NCBI GenBank assembly: GCA_003134375.1
Contig: PLAY01000119.1
Location: 1 to 56,264 of the forward strand
Reading direction: 5' to 3'
DNA length: 56,264 bases
From: Limisphaerales bacterium
Lineage (GTDB): Bacteria > Verrucomicrobiota > Verrucomicrobiia > Limisphaerales > UBA11358
The notes under the pieces were generated by a model. That model made no database searches, was not told the origin of the DNA, and was given only the letters and a program-made list of their open reading frames with translations. Positions 26,024-34,974 of the stretch are shown piece by piece; within the stretch, counting starts at the first letter, position 1; each line of letters begins with the position of its first letter. Made by a program: the position numbers and the translations under genes.

Positions 26024-26957
26024 ATGTTCGGCGGACTACGCTTCATTCTTGCGGTCTTGGTTGCATTAAGCCATCTGGGAGTATTTGACCATTTCAGCGG
26101 AATCAACCCAGGCCAACTGGCCGTAGTCTCTTTTTACACGCTTTCCGGATTGCTGATGGATAAGCAATTTGCCAAGTTAGGAAGATCGGGATTTTATGTG
26201 GATCGTTTTTTTAGGGTTTATCCGCTTTATCTGGCTTGTGCCCTCATAGCCTGGGCAGTTCTGTTTGAAGCAACCGGACAAAGATTTTCAAGTCTGGCGT
26301 TTTTTTCAAATTTAACAGTTTTCCCCCTCAATTATCGCTCTTTCTATGATTTTCACCCGCTGATAGGTCCTGCATTTTCGCTGGCTTGCGAGCTTCACTT
26401 TTACCTGCTGGTTCCGGCACTCGCTGTTTGTTCATTGAATAAATTACGGGTAATTCTTTTTGGCAGCCTTTTTATTTTTATCCTCTCACCATTCCTACTG
26501 GGCTTACGACGGCATATTCGGCGTCTTATTCACCTTTGTTAGTGGAATTCTGATGAATCGGAGGGATTTTTCATTCCTTAAATTGTTTGCCTGCATTTTG
26601 GGGGTTTTGCTTGCCGCGTTTGTTTTTGCAAAAACTGTACTCCATGCCGAACCCAAAATGGGGCTTAACATCAATGTCTGTCTTGGGACCATCGCCGCAT
26701 TGCTTGTAATTCCTCGTTTAAATGAGTTCTCACCAAAGGTCCGATGGGATAAAATGCTGGGATTATTCTCTTTCCCGCTTTTCTTGTGCCACGAGTCTGC
26801 ATTCAACATCCTGTATAACCATAAACTTAACAATCCTGCACTGCTTTTGTTGGCCGCCATCCTTCTTTCAGCCATATTAATTGTTGTTGTTGAAATTCCG
26901 TCTGACCGCATCAGATATAGGTTAAGACATTTGTTCCAGAAACCAGTTGCGTCATAA
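26024..26957 (+). pseudogene. Acyltransferase family 3, disrupted by a frameshift
   Basis: The first frame gives MFGGLRFILAVLVALSHLGVF, the usual start of acyltransferase-3 proteins (family His in LSHLGVF, later DRFFRVYPLYL), and runs to a stop at 26542. The second frame continues the same protein with YWAYDGIFGVLFTFVSGIL and ends at 26957 in helices typical of the family C-terminus. The join lies at about 26495-26515, in SPFLLG versus SYWAYDG. Together the parts give about 310 residues, close to the family length. These enzymes O-acetylate sugars at the membrane. A one-base indel is the simple reading; a sequencing error or programmed shift are alternatives. Confidence 0.78.
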
Positions 26958-26991
26958 TTCGACTGCTGTCTGGAAACATGTGGAGCTTTTT

Positions 26992-27765
26992 TTACCTCTG
27001 CCGGTAATCGCCACGACTGAAATATTTTTCCAGCCACACATACGCGCAGATGAAAAAATAGCGGCTGCCCATCTCCTTGATTTTTAATTTGGCCTGACCA
27101 AAACGCCGGTTACGCCACGTGATCGGAACCACCGTCCAGGAATAACCGCGCACGATGGCCTTGAGCGGAATCTCCACCGTCAGGTTGAAATGCGGCGCGA
27201 TGAGTGGCTCGCAACCTTGGATTACCGTGCGGCGATACGCCTTGAACGCGTTCGTCGTGTCATTAAGCGGGATGTGAAAAATAATCCGGATAAACAGGTT
27301 GGCCAGCCGGTTCACGAACAATTTAATTTTGGGATAATCAATGACGCCACCGCCCTTGATGAACCGGCTGCCGAACACGCAATCCCAGCCTTCATTCAGC
27401 AATTTCCAGTAACGCACCGCGTCGCGCGCGTCATCGGACTCATCCGCCATCATGATGACCACCGCGTCCCCCTGGATGTGGCGCAGGCCGAGCACGACCG
27501 CGCGGCCAAAACCATGCTCGCCGGTGTTTTGGATGGGGCGCAGCCCGGGAACTTTCGCCTGCAACTGCTGCAACACTTCCCATGTCCTGTCCCGGCTGCC
27601 GTCGTCCACCACCACAATTTCGTGCGGCACCTGGTTCAACGAGAATTCCAGATGCAGATGTTCAATGGTGGCCGGCAAGGATTCCGCCTCATCCCGCGCA
27701 GGGATTACCACGCTGAAAAGTTTCAAGCGTTCAGTGTTTGCGGGAGGGAGGGATTCCGATTTCAT
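26992..27765 (-). CDS. GT2 glycosyltransferase without membrane anchor (DPM1-like)
   Basis: 257 residues from ATG 27765. The GT-A core has FSVVIPARDEAESL, VVDDGSRDRT near residue 50, and the metal site MMADESDD near 100, where DESDD takes the DAD position. It ends without the two helices seen in the other two GT2 proteins, giving a soluble or peripheral enzyme like dolichol-phosphate mannose synthase type III. The FSRGDYRQR end is basic. Likely role: forming a polyprenyl-phosphate sugar or extending the repeat unit. It is transcribed with the epimerase at 27856, 91 bp apart. Confidence 0.88.
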   Translation of the reverse strand: MKSESLPPANTERLKLFSVVIPARDEAESLPATIEHLHLEFSLNQVPHEIVVVDDGSRDRTWEVLQQLQAKVPGLRPIQNTGEHGFGRAVVLGLRHIQGDAVVIMMADESDDARDAVRYWKLLNEGWDCVFGSRFIKGGGVIDYPKIKLFVNRLANLFIRIIFHIPLNDTTNAFKAYRRTVIQGCEPLIAPHFNLTVEIPLKAIVRGYSWTVVPITWRNRRFGQAKLKIKEMGSRYFFICAYVWLEKYFSRGDYRQR

Positions 27766-27855
27766 GGGCAAAACGATGCAGTTTTAAAATGCGCATTTTG
27801 ACGGCTTTACCAGAAGATCATTCCGTGCCGGTAATGAGAACTCGCATACGGGAAT

Positions 27856-28911
27856 TTACTTGGCCATCCGCTGGTGCCAGGCATCGGCGATTTCCTTAAA
27901 TATCTGTGGCAGACTGCGGGTCAGTTTCCACTTGGGATAGTGCGTCCGCATTTTGGAAAGGTCGCTGTAATAGCAAATGTGGTCGCCGCTGCGGGCCTGG
28001 TCCACATAGGTGTGAATTTGTTTTTTGCCGGTGCAGGCTTCCGCCATTTCAAACGCTTCGAGGATGGAACAGGAATTATCCTTGCCGCCGCCCAGATTAT
28101 AGACTTCGCCGCAGCGCGGAGCCTGGTAAAACTCGAACATGAAACTTGCCACGTCCGTGGAATGGATGTTGTCGCGGACCTGCTTGCCCTTGTAGCCGTA
28201 AATTTTGTATTCGCGGCCTTCGAGGTTGCATTTCACCAGATAGCTGAGGAAGCCGTGCAACTCGACGCCCGCATGGTTGGGCCCCGTCAGGCAGCCGCCG
28301 CGCAAACAACAGGTGGGCAGGCCAAAATACCGGCCGTATTCCTGGACCATGACGTCCCCCGCAACCTTCGAGGCGCCGAACAGCGAGTGCTTGGATTGGT
28401 CAATCGAAAACGTTTCCGGGATGCCCCGCGCGAATTGCGCGTCGTCGTAATCCCAGCGTTGGTCCAGTTCCTTCAGCCTGATGGTGTTCGGCCGGTCCCC
28501 ATAAACCTTGTTGGTGGACATGTGGATGAACGGCGACCCGGGACAATAACGCCGTGCGGCTTCAAGCAGGTTAAGCGTGCCGCCGGCGTTCACGTCGAAA
28601 TCATCGAAGGGAATTTTTGCGGCCAGGTCGTGGGACGGCTGCGCGGCGGTATGGATGATGACAGCGGGCTTGAGGGTCTCGATGAGTTGGAGCACTCCGG
28701 TCCGATTGCGGATGTCCAATTCGTGGTGCGTGAAATGCGCGAGCGCCTTTTGAAGCCGCCGTTCGTTCCAGCGGGTGTTGCCCTGCGGGCCGAAGAAGAC
28801 TTCGCGTTGGTTGTTGTCCACGCCATGCACGGCGAAATCGCGTTCATGGAAATAAGTGCTGACTTCCGAGCCAATGAGTCCGGACGATCCGGTTACGAGA
28901 CAGATTTTCAT
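27856..28911 (-). CDS. NAD-dependent sugar epimerase (CDP-paratose 2-epimerase-like)
   Basis: 351 residues, an extended short-chain dehydrogenase. The NAD site is [10 protein letters not shown] at residues 7-16, followed by the HTAAQPSHD strand, the serine motif MSTNKVYGD and a substrate region [22 protein letters not shown]. The last stretch is typical of enzymes annotated as CDP-paratose/tyvelose epimerases. The usual catalytic Tyr of YxxxK is replaced: the sequence reads SLFGASK, so Phe stands at the Tyr position. The start is ATG 28911 (a TTG lies one codon upstream). It probably supplies a nucleotide sugar isomer for the glycosyltransferases around it; the exact substrate is unknown. Confidence 0.87.
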   Translation of the reverse strand: MKICLVTGSSGLIGSEVSTYFHERDFAVHGVDNNQREVFFGPQGNTRWNERRLQKALAHFTHHELDIRNRTGVLQLIETLKPAVIIHTAAQPSHDLAAKIPFDDFDVNAGGTLNLLEAARRYCPGSPFIHMSTNKVYGDRPNTIRLKELDQRWDYDDAQFARGIPETFSIDQSKHSLFGASKVAGDVMVQEYGRYFGLPTCCLRGGCLTGPNHAGVELHGFLSYLVKCNLEGREYKIYGYKGKQVRDNIHSTDVASFMFEFYQAPRCGEVYNLGGGKDNSCSILEAFEMAEACTGKKQIHTYVDQARSGDHICYYSDLSKMRTHYPKWKLTRSLPQIFKEIADAWHQRMAK

Positions 28912-29056
28912 CAATTTTTAGTGAAGTGTAACACACCCGGGTTGCCCGCGTGTTGTTGTTATTGGAAATAAATACCGGATTGCCAGGTTTTCGCCAAGTT
29001 TTAACTCGCTGGCTCCAAGGGAAAATATCTGATTGAAATTCCCAAAAAATCAAGAC

Positions 29057-29893
29057 TCACAGCCGGTTCCACCAGACAGCCGTGGGCTTGGGCACGTCGA
29101 AGTGCACACGCTGTTCCGGGCTTGCCAGCGTGTAGATGGAATAGCTGGATGGCTGCAACGAAAAGTGACCGGCGGCCAGACGGCGCAGGCGATGATGCAC
29201 GATCCAGGCCGGTTTCAGCATCCGCACCCAGCCGGGAATCATCTGGTCGGTCTCGGCCTTCTCGCGGATGGCATTGGGCTTCAGGTTCATATTCTCGCCG
29301 GTGTCGGCAAAGACGGACGTGAACGAATCGCACACCGCCATTGGCACCCGGTTTTTCATCAGCGCCAGCACCCAGTGAAAATCCCCGAGGTCGCGCCAGC
29401 GCGTGTCGAAGAAAATGCCGCGTTCGTGAATGACCCGCCGCCGGATGAAAATCGAACTGGTCAGCACCGGAAAACGAAACCAGATGTGCTGCGGATGCGG
29501 CACCAGCGAATGCCGGTGGCAGATGTATTTCCCCGCGCCGTCGGTGACGATGGTGCCGGCCAGCGCGACTTCGGTTTCGGGATGCGCTTCGAAAAAATCG
29601 TGGACGGTTTTGAGCGCGCCGGGCAGGTATTGTTCGTCGCAGTTGAGATACGCGAGAATATCGCCCTGAGCGCGGCGATAGCCACGGTTGACGGCGTCAT
29701 ACATGCCGCTGTCCTTTTCGATGAAGGCCTTCACGCGCCGGTCCTGCGGCAGCCAATTCTGCGTGCCGTCGTCCGAACAGGAATCCTGCACGATGTGCTC
29801 AAGTTCAACGCCTGACTGGTCGGCCACGGAGGCGATGCAGAGCTTGAGCCAGTTTGAATTGCGGAAGCTCGGCGTGATAATGGAGAACTTCAT
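29057..29893 (-). CDS. GT2 glycosyltransferase (WcaA-like)
   Basis: 278 residues. The N-terminal GT-A domain is clear: FSIITPSFRNSNWLKLCIASV, IVQDSCSDDGT near residue 35, EKDSGMYDAVNRGYRRAQGDILAYLNCDEQYLPG with the acidic metal site. The C-terminal half (GIFFDTRWRDLGDFHWVLALMK) matches family enzymes that act on peripheral sugars. No membrane helix is seen. The start ATG 29893 is preceded by the sulfatase-like gene 13 bp upstream, so these are likely one transcript with 29907-33162. It would add a side-chain sugar; specificity unknown. Confidence 0.9.
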   Translation of the reverse strand: MKFSIITPSFRNSNWLKLCIASVADQSGVELEHIVQDSCSDDGTQNWLPQDRRVKAFIEKDSGMYDAVNRGYRRAQGDILAYLNCDEQYLPGALKTVHDFFEAHPETEVALAGTIVTDGAGKYICHRHSLVPHPQHIWFRFPVLTSSIFIRRRVIHERGIFFDTRWRDLGDFHWVLALMKNRVPMAVCDSFTSVFADTGENMNLKPNAIREKAETDQMIPGWVRMLKPAWIVHHRLRRLAAGHFSLQPSSYSIYTLASPEQRVHFDVPKPTAVWWNRL

Positions 29894-29906
29894 GGCTGGC
29901 TTTGCC

Positions 29907-31538
29907 CTAATCTAGGGCTCCGATGACTGTTGTCGGCAGCGGTTTTCCATGTTCGTCGAGCCAGGGCACCAGTGCCCGCTGGCCGGTTATTTCGCCGCGA
30001 AGAATGGCCAGAATCAAATCGTGAGTCACAATGGTGTTGATTTTTGGCGAATAGGTGATGGCCTCGTTTGCCCCGGGCGGTTTGACGATGAATGGCACAC
30101 GCGTATCAGGCTGGCCGAATGTGGTCGCCCCCAACGAATGGTCGGCGCTGATGATCAGCCACGTTTTATCCCATTGCCCTGAGGCTTCCATGGCGCGGCG
30201 GATCTGGCCCAGTTCCTTGTCGGCCAGTGCCAGGTTTCTCAGGTAGCCAATTTTTCTGGGCATGCCCCAAAAGGTGAATTGATCTTTTTCAGGCAGATAA
30301 ACGCCGGGCGTATGCGGTGGCGGCAGATGCAGCAAGGTCAGACCGTAAACATTGTTGGTTACCAGCGAAAGTGAATCCCTCAAACCATCATGGCAAACGC
30401 CGATGAAAATCCGACGGATATGCCATGACCAGGGAATGCAGCCGATCTCCCGCCACATTGCGTGCGAAAACGTCTTTGCGCGTGCGGGCTCGAACAGTGG
30501 GAAGGGATACCATGAGCAATAATTCAATCCCTTGCCCAGGATACGATCATAAGGATGATACCAACCGACGAGGGCGGTGTTAACGCCCAGCGCCCGCGCT
30601 TCAGCGAACACGGACGGCAGTTTCTGCCAGGTGGTGTCGGCCCCCGTATCAGCGACCTGAACATTCAAATCCGAGGCGTTGGCAATGCCAACACTTGAAA
30701 TCCGTCGGCCCGAAATCAACGCCGGCATCGAGCTCTTGGTGCTGCTGTGAGGCGAACAGGCATTGGTGCAGAACAGCGATTCGCCGCGCATCCGGTCGAA
30801 TTCCGGAAGTTGCACGCCGGCGGGCCGGTTTTCAAATGCCACACGGTAATCCGTACAATCAAAGATAATCCAAATCACGCGCGGCTGGCCCTCGTGAACC
30901 GGCGCCAGCGGCGGCAAAACCGGCTCATAGTCCGCCTGTTTCAAGTGCATCACGCCGAGCAACAACAACAAAATTTTCACCAGCACCGATAATGCCAGCG
31001 GCGAGAGGATTGCCACCAGCACGCCGGCGGCCCTGGCCGCCCGCCGGTGTTGCCAGACCATCAGGGCCAGCAAGACCACCGAGCAAATCATCACCACCGG
31101 CTGCTGGAAAAACAGCGCGACCCGATTGTCCGAAATGTGAAAGATCTGATGGCGGACAAAATCCAGCGGAACCAACAGCAAAGCCAAAAAGGCCAGGTGC
31201 AAGGTAAAATGCAACAGGCGGTTCCGAAACCGCCGCCACACCCGTATCCCCAGCCACACCAAGGCCGCCAGCCAGAGGATATTTACCAGGAGGGCCAGCG
31301 TTGACGACGTCTGGATCGGCAGTTTGTTGAAGTAGCCCTTGTCCTCATCATACAGGATCGTGAACCACGCATTGGCAAAACACAGGTTCGCCAGCGACAG
31401 CGCCACAATCCCATCCTTGATCTTCTGCTTGAACGGTCGGGGCAGGGAAATGGTTCCCGTGTCGTGACCTTCCTCGAAACGGCTGCCGTGCAGTTCGTTC
31501 AACGGACGCCGCCTTTCCGCTTCAGACAATACATCCAC
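29907..31538 (-). CDS. Membrane sulfatase-like enzyme (alkaline phosphatase superfamily)
   Basis: 543 residues. A basic cytoplasmic N-terminus is followed by about five hydrophobic helices (residues 45-65, 82-100, 112-128, 148-162, 172-197), then a large periplasmic domain. The domain begins with VIWIIFDCTD at 221-230, which gives the first metal-binding Asp. It continues with the nucleophile region SPHSSTKSSMPALISG at 262-277 and a second metal site SADHSLG about 480. This is the layout of phosphoethanolamine or phosphoglycerol transferases and sulfatases. There is no Cys-x-Pro-Ser-Arg sulfatase motif, so a Ser/Thr nucleophile and a transferase role are more likely. GTG start 31538 overlaps the previous gene by 40 bp. 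Confidence 0.82.
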   Translation of the reverse strand: MDVLSEAERRRPLNELHGSRFEEGHDTGTISLPRPFKQKIKDGIVALSLANLCFANAWFTILYDEDKGYFNKLPIQTSSTLALLVNILWLAALVWLGIRVWRRFRNRLLHFTLHLAFLALLLVPLDFVRHQIFHISDNRVALFFQQPVVMICSVVLLALMVWQHRRAARAAGVLVAILSPLALSVLVKILLLLLGVMHLKQADYEPVLPPLAPVHEGQPRVIWIIFDCTDYRVAFENRPAGVQLPEFDRMRGESLFCTNACSPHSSTKSSMPALISGRRISSVGIANASDLNVQVADTGADTTWQKLPSVFAEARALGVNTALVGWYHPYDRILGKGLNYCSWYPFPLFEPARAKTFSHAMWREIGCIPWSWHIRRIFIGVCHDGLRDSLSLVTNNVYGLTLLHLPPPHTPGVYLPEKDQFTFWGMPRKIGYLRNLALADKELGQIRRAMEASGQWDKTWLIISADHSLGATTFGQPDTRVPFIVKPPGANEAITYSPKINTIVTHDLILAILRGEITGQRALVPWLDEHGKPLPTTVIGALD

Positions 31539-32950
31539 CGCTGCGTGCCCGGCAGCGCGAGCGACCGGACAATTTCAAAGTACGGCGCGCAGGCCTGCTC
31601 GAAAACCGCCGCGTTCAGCGAGGCGTGCAGAGCCTCGCGCCCGCGGGTCAGGCGGCGGAACATGTCATCATTGGGTTCAACAAACTCAATCACAAGTAAC
31701 GAATTGGTTACATCGTAAGCCAGCCGCAGAATTTCATCAAGCGGAATCCGCTCCGTCACCAGCAGATGGTGGATCAACGCCAGCATCAGCACGCCGTCGA
31801 ACGCGCCCGTCGCGCGGTCCAGGAACGACGGGCACTCGCCGTTCCTCCAGCCGAGCGCCGGACTCGGCCGCGCCAGATTCACGACCAGCGGCAGAAGGTT
31901 CAATTTTTGTTCACGGGCGCGCCGCCAGATCGCGCCGGCGCACGCCGCATCCAGATCAACGGCCACCACTTCCGCACCCGCCTGCGCCGCCAGCGCGCTG
32001 AAATGGCCGGTGTTCGCGCCGGCATCCAGCACGCGCGCCGGTTTGAACTCGCGCAACGCCTCGTTCACAAATTTTTCCTTGGCCGCAAATGCCGGGTCGT
32101 CGTAGCTGTGCGTGGTCATGTAATCCGACCACACCGATTTTTTTTGCGCGGCCGGCTGGAGCGCATTCAGCGTCCGCTCCAGGCGGTTGAAAAGTGATTC
32201 CAGAACGAACTGCGCCTTTTCCGGGTCCGCCAGCAAATGCGGCTGATAAATCTTCCGGGCGTCCGGGCTGGTCCGGCGCGAGAGCCAGGTGGGGATCGAA
32301 ACGAGTGAAAGCAGGCGCGGCTCGAATTTCTCCAGCGGGCCGCAAAAGCGGTAAACCTCCTCCGGTTCGATTCCATCCCGGCGGGTTGTGAAAATTTCCG
32401 CCAGGGGCAAACCCCACCGGCGGTTGGCCAGCAACGGCAGAAGAAAGTTGCGGACAAACTGTGCTTCCGGCAGCCAGATCGGGTCGGCGGGATTCCGCCG
32501 CTCAAACGACAGCGCGTCAACGAACACCGGTTCGCTGCCGCGAAACAAAATGTTGCGCGGGGTGGCGTCTTTCAAACCAAAGCCGTCGGCGAGCGCGGTC
32601 CGGGCAAGTTCGAGGGTCAAACGGCCGGCGGCCCAAAGCATTTCCGGCGGCCATTCGTGGGGATAACCCGGAAAGGGAATCCGCTCGTGCTCGAAGACGG
32701 CTCCCGCCGGTTGAGCGTTGAACAGCGGCTGCCACTCCGGCGCTGCGCGGAGCGCCGCGGTCTCATTTTCATTCAAACGGCGTGTGGAAACGAATTTCCG
32801 CCGGGCGATAAACTCGCGCGCGCCATTGGTTTGCAGGAATTTTTCGAACTCAGAAAGGGCATCCGCGGCGACAAAGCGCAGCACGCGGCCGTTGAAGGAA
32901 CAACATTCACCCGCCGGATCGCGAAACGATGGCGCGGGTGGTGGCATCAT
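31499..32950 (-). CDS. Kinase-like domain fused to SAM methyltransferase
   Basis: 483 residues. The middle of the N-terminal half contains GFGLKDATPRNILFRGSEP followed by VFVDALSFE. Asp-x4-Asn and a later Val-Phe-Val-Asp match the spacing of a kinase catalytic loop and DFG site as found in aminoglycoside-kinase-like folds. The C-terminal half is a class I methyltransferase: VLDAGANTGHFSALAAQAGAEVVAVDLD, then FDGVLMLALIHHLLVTERIPLDEIL and LLVIEFVEPNDDMF. The build recalls WbdD, which caps O-antigen with phosphate and methyl groups, but with reversed domain order. ATG 32950 overlaps the stop of the small gene upstream (ATGA), fixing the start. Family is clear for the methyltransferase, tentative for the kinase part. 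Confidence 0.82.
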   Translation of the reverse strand: MMPPPAPSFRDPAGECCSFNGRVLRFVAADALSEFEKFLQTNGAREFIARRKFVSTRRLNENETAALRAAPEWQPLFNAQPAGAVFEHERIPFPGYPHEWPPEMLWAAGRLTLELARTALADGFGLKDATPRNILFRGSEPVFVDALSFERRNPADPIWLPEAQFVRNFLLPLLANRRWGLPLAEIFTTRRDGIEPEEVYRFCGPLEKFEPRLLSLVSIPTWLSRRTSPDARKIYQPHLLADPEKAQFVLESLFNRLERTLNALQPAAQKKSVWSDYMTTHSYDDPAFAAKEKFVNEALREFKPARVLDAGANTGHFSALAAQAGAEVVAVDLDAACAGAIWRRAREQKLNLLPLVVNLARPSPALGWRNGECPSFLDRATGAFDGVLMLALIHHLLVTERIPLDEILRLAYDVTNSLLVIEFVEPNDDMFRRLTRGREALHASLNAAVFEQACAPYFEIVRSLALPGTQRWMYCLKRKGGVR

Positions 32951-33162
32951 CGGGCATCGGATTTGATTTCCACTTTTCCCACCGCGGGAATTTCCCCGGC
33001 GAGCCCGGGAGATTTTTTGCCGCACCCTAACATTTTCCGAATCACGTCCACGATCCATCGCCGGGATTTTTTCAGGTAGAACAGAAAACCGATAACTCCC
33101 GCCACAAAAGATTGCCAAATCAGCGCGCCCACGCCCGGGTCAATATAAGCAAAGAATTTCAT
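32947..33162 (-). CDS. Small membrane protein with YIDPG motif
   Basis: 71 residues (74 if ATG 33171 is used). The N-terminus FFAYIDPGVGALIWQSFVAGVIGFLFYL is one hydrophobic hairpin or helix preceded by the YIDPG motif, followed by a strongly basic tail (KKSRRWIVDVIRKMLG). I know such YIDPG proteins only as conserved companions in polysaccharide loci, without an established function. It is coupled to the kinase-like/methyltransferase gene by an ATGA overlap and heads the three-gene cassette. It may recruit that enzyme to the membrane; this is inference. Confidence 0.75.
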   Translation of the reverse strand: MKFFAYIDPGVGALIWQSFVAGVIGFLFYLKKSRRWIVDVIRKMLGCGKKSPGLAGEIPAVGKVEIKSDAR

Positions 33163-33231
33163 GTAAAACATTAGGACTGCCTACTTTACAACAGATGATT
33201 CAAAAAATAATAGGTTACCAGACCGGCATTG

Positions 33232-34893
33232 TCAATTTTTTGCCCGGAATTTTTGCGCGATGGGAATGCGCCGGCCCATGCCGAAGGCGCGCGGCGATAC
33301 TTTCAGTCCGGGCGCAGCCTGGCGGCGCTTGTATTCGCTGAACGTGACCTTGTTGATCACGTCGTTGACCACCCCGGCGTCAAACCCGCGCCGGATGATT
33401 TCCTCCTTGCCCAAATTTTGCACAACGTAGGCGTCCAAAATTTGGTCCAGCGTTTCGTAGGGCGGCAGTGAATCCTGGTCCTTCTGGTTGGGTCGCAACT
33501 CCGCGCTCGGCGGCTTGGTGATGGAAGCTTCGGGGATGATGATTTTTTCGCGGTTGATCCAGCGCGCCAGCCGGTAAATGTCCATCTTGAAAACATCCGC
33601 GATCACCGCCAGCGCGCCGCACATGTCGCCGTAAAGCGTGCAATAACCGACGGCCATTTCCGATTTGTTGCCGGTCGTCAGCACCAGCGCGCCAAATTTG
33701 TTCGACAGCGCCATCAAGGTCACGCCCCGCAACCGCGACTGGACGTTTTCCTCGGCCTCGTTTGGTTTGGTTCCGGCAAAAACTTTTGCCAGTTGTTTTT
33801 CAACCGATTGAAAAGCGGGTTCAATCGGCAAAACCTCGTGGCGAATGCCCAGATTTTTCGCGAGCGCCCCGGCGTCGCTCAAACTGCCTGCGCTCGAATA
33901 ACGTGCGGGCATGGAAACGCCGAGCACCTTGTCCGCGCCGAGCGCCTCCGCTGCGAGCACGGCCACGAGTGCGGAGTCAATGCCGCCGGACAAGCCGACC
34001 ATCACCGATTTAAAACCGCATTTGTGAACGTAATCGCGAATGCCGAGCGACAACGCGGCAAACAATTGTTGCTCGCGCGGCGGGAAATTCGAGTGACTGG
34101 GGCCTGTGGGCTGTGGGCTGTGGACTTCCGCCTCCAAATCCGCCACAAAAATTTCCTCGGCAAATCCTTTTCCGAGCGCGGCGATTTCGCCGCGCGCATC
34201 CAGCACGACGCTGTGGCCGTCAAAAATCAACTCGTCGTTCGCGCCGACGAGATTGACCTGCGCCAGCGGCACGCGCTCGTCGCGCGCCACGCGTTGGAGC
34301 ATCGCCAGCCGCGTGCGTTCCTTGCCGTCATGCCACGGCGACGCGGCAAGGTTAAGGATGATTTCCGCGCCTTGCCCGATGAGTTCCTTGATCGGGTCAC
34401 GGCGATAAAGCCGTTCCGGCCAGAAATCCTCGTCGTTCCAGATGTCCTCGCAGATGGTGATGCCGAGTTTGCGGCCATTGAACGCAAAAGGGGTGATGCC
34501 TTTGGCCGGTTCAAAATAGCGGTCTTCGTCAAAAACGTCGTAAGTCGGGAGCAGGCTTTTGTGCGTGCGCCAGACAATTTTCCCGTTTTGCAAAACGGCG
34601 GCGGAATTGCGGAGCGCGCGTCCGGGACGCTCGGAATTTTCACCAACACAACCGACGCACAATGGAACGGGGCCGATGCCTTTGGCGGTTTCCGCGAGTG
34701 CCGCAAGATTGGCCTCAACAAAATCGGCGCGCAGGAGCAAATCGCGCGGCGGGTAGCCACAGAGAAACAATTCCGGTGCGATGACGAATTCCGCGCCGAG
34801 CGCGCGGGCTTTTTCATAACCGGTGATGAGTTTTTGCCGGTTCGCGGCAAAGTCGCCGACGGTCGAGTTGAGTTGGAGCAGGCCGATTTTCAA
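33232..34893 (-). CDS. nadE: Glutamine-dependent NAD+ synthetase
   Basis: About 553 residues, the two-domain form. The N-terminal nitrilase-type glutaminase has its Glu in FVIAPELFLCGYP, Lys in THKSLLPTYDVF and Cys in GITICEDIWND, and releases ammonia from glutamine. The C-terminal synthetase has the P-loop GLSGGIDSALVAVLAAEALG and LVLTTGNKSEMAVGYCTLYGD, and ends with SPRAFGMGRRIPI. It amidates deamido-NAD in the last step of NAD synthesis. The start is ambiguous: TTG 34893 begins right at KIGLLQLNSTVGD and is preferred over TTG 34929. A short-period GGGCTGTGGGCTGTGG stretch near 34106 encodes the inter-domain linker. A housekeeping gene inside the polysaccharide locus. Confidence 0.95.
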   Translation of the reverse strand: MKIGLLQLNSTVGDFAANRQKLITGYEKARALGAEFVIAPELFLCGYPPRDLLLRADFVEANLAALAETAKGIGPVPLCVGCVGENSERPGRALRNSAAVLQNGKIVWRTHKSLLPTYDVFDEDRYFEPAKGITPFAFNGRKLGITICEDIWNDEDFWPERLYRRDPIKELIGQGAEIILNLAASPWHDGKERTRLAMLQRVARDERVPLAQVNLVGANDELIFDGHSVVLDARGEIAALGKGFAEEIFVADLEAEVHSPQPTGPSHSNFPPREQQLFAALSLGIRDYVHKCGFKSVMVGLSGGIDSALVAVLAAEALGADKVLGVSMPARYSSAGSLSDAGALAKNLGIRHEVLPIEPAFQSVEKQLAKVFAGTKPNEAEENVQSRLRGVTLMALSNKFGALVLTTGNKSEMAVGYCTLYGDMCGALAVIADVFKMDIYRLARWINREKIIIPEASITKPPSAELRPNQKDQDSLPPYETLDQILDAYVVQNLGKEEIIRRGFDAGVVNDVINKVTFSEYKRRQAAPGLKVSPRAFGMGRRIPIAQKFRAKN

Positions 34894-34974
34894 GGGAATT
34901 AAGATTGCCGCATCCGGACGGTTTCGCAAAGATTTAATGTGGAACGCGAAGCGTTTTCCCGGCGCGAATCAAAA

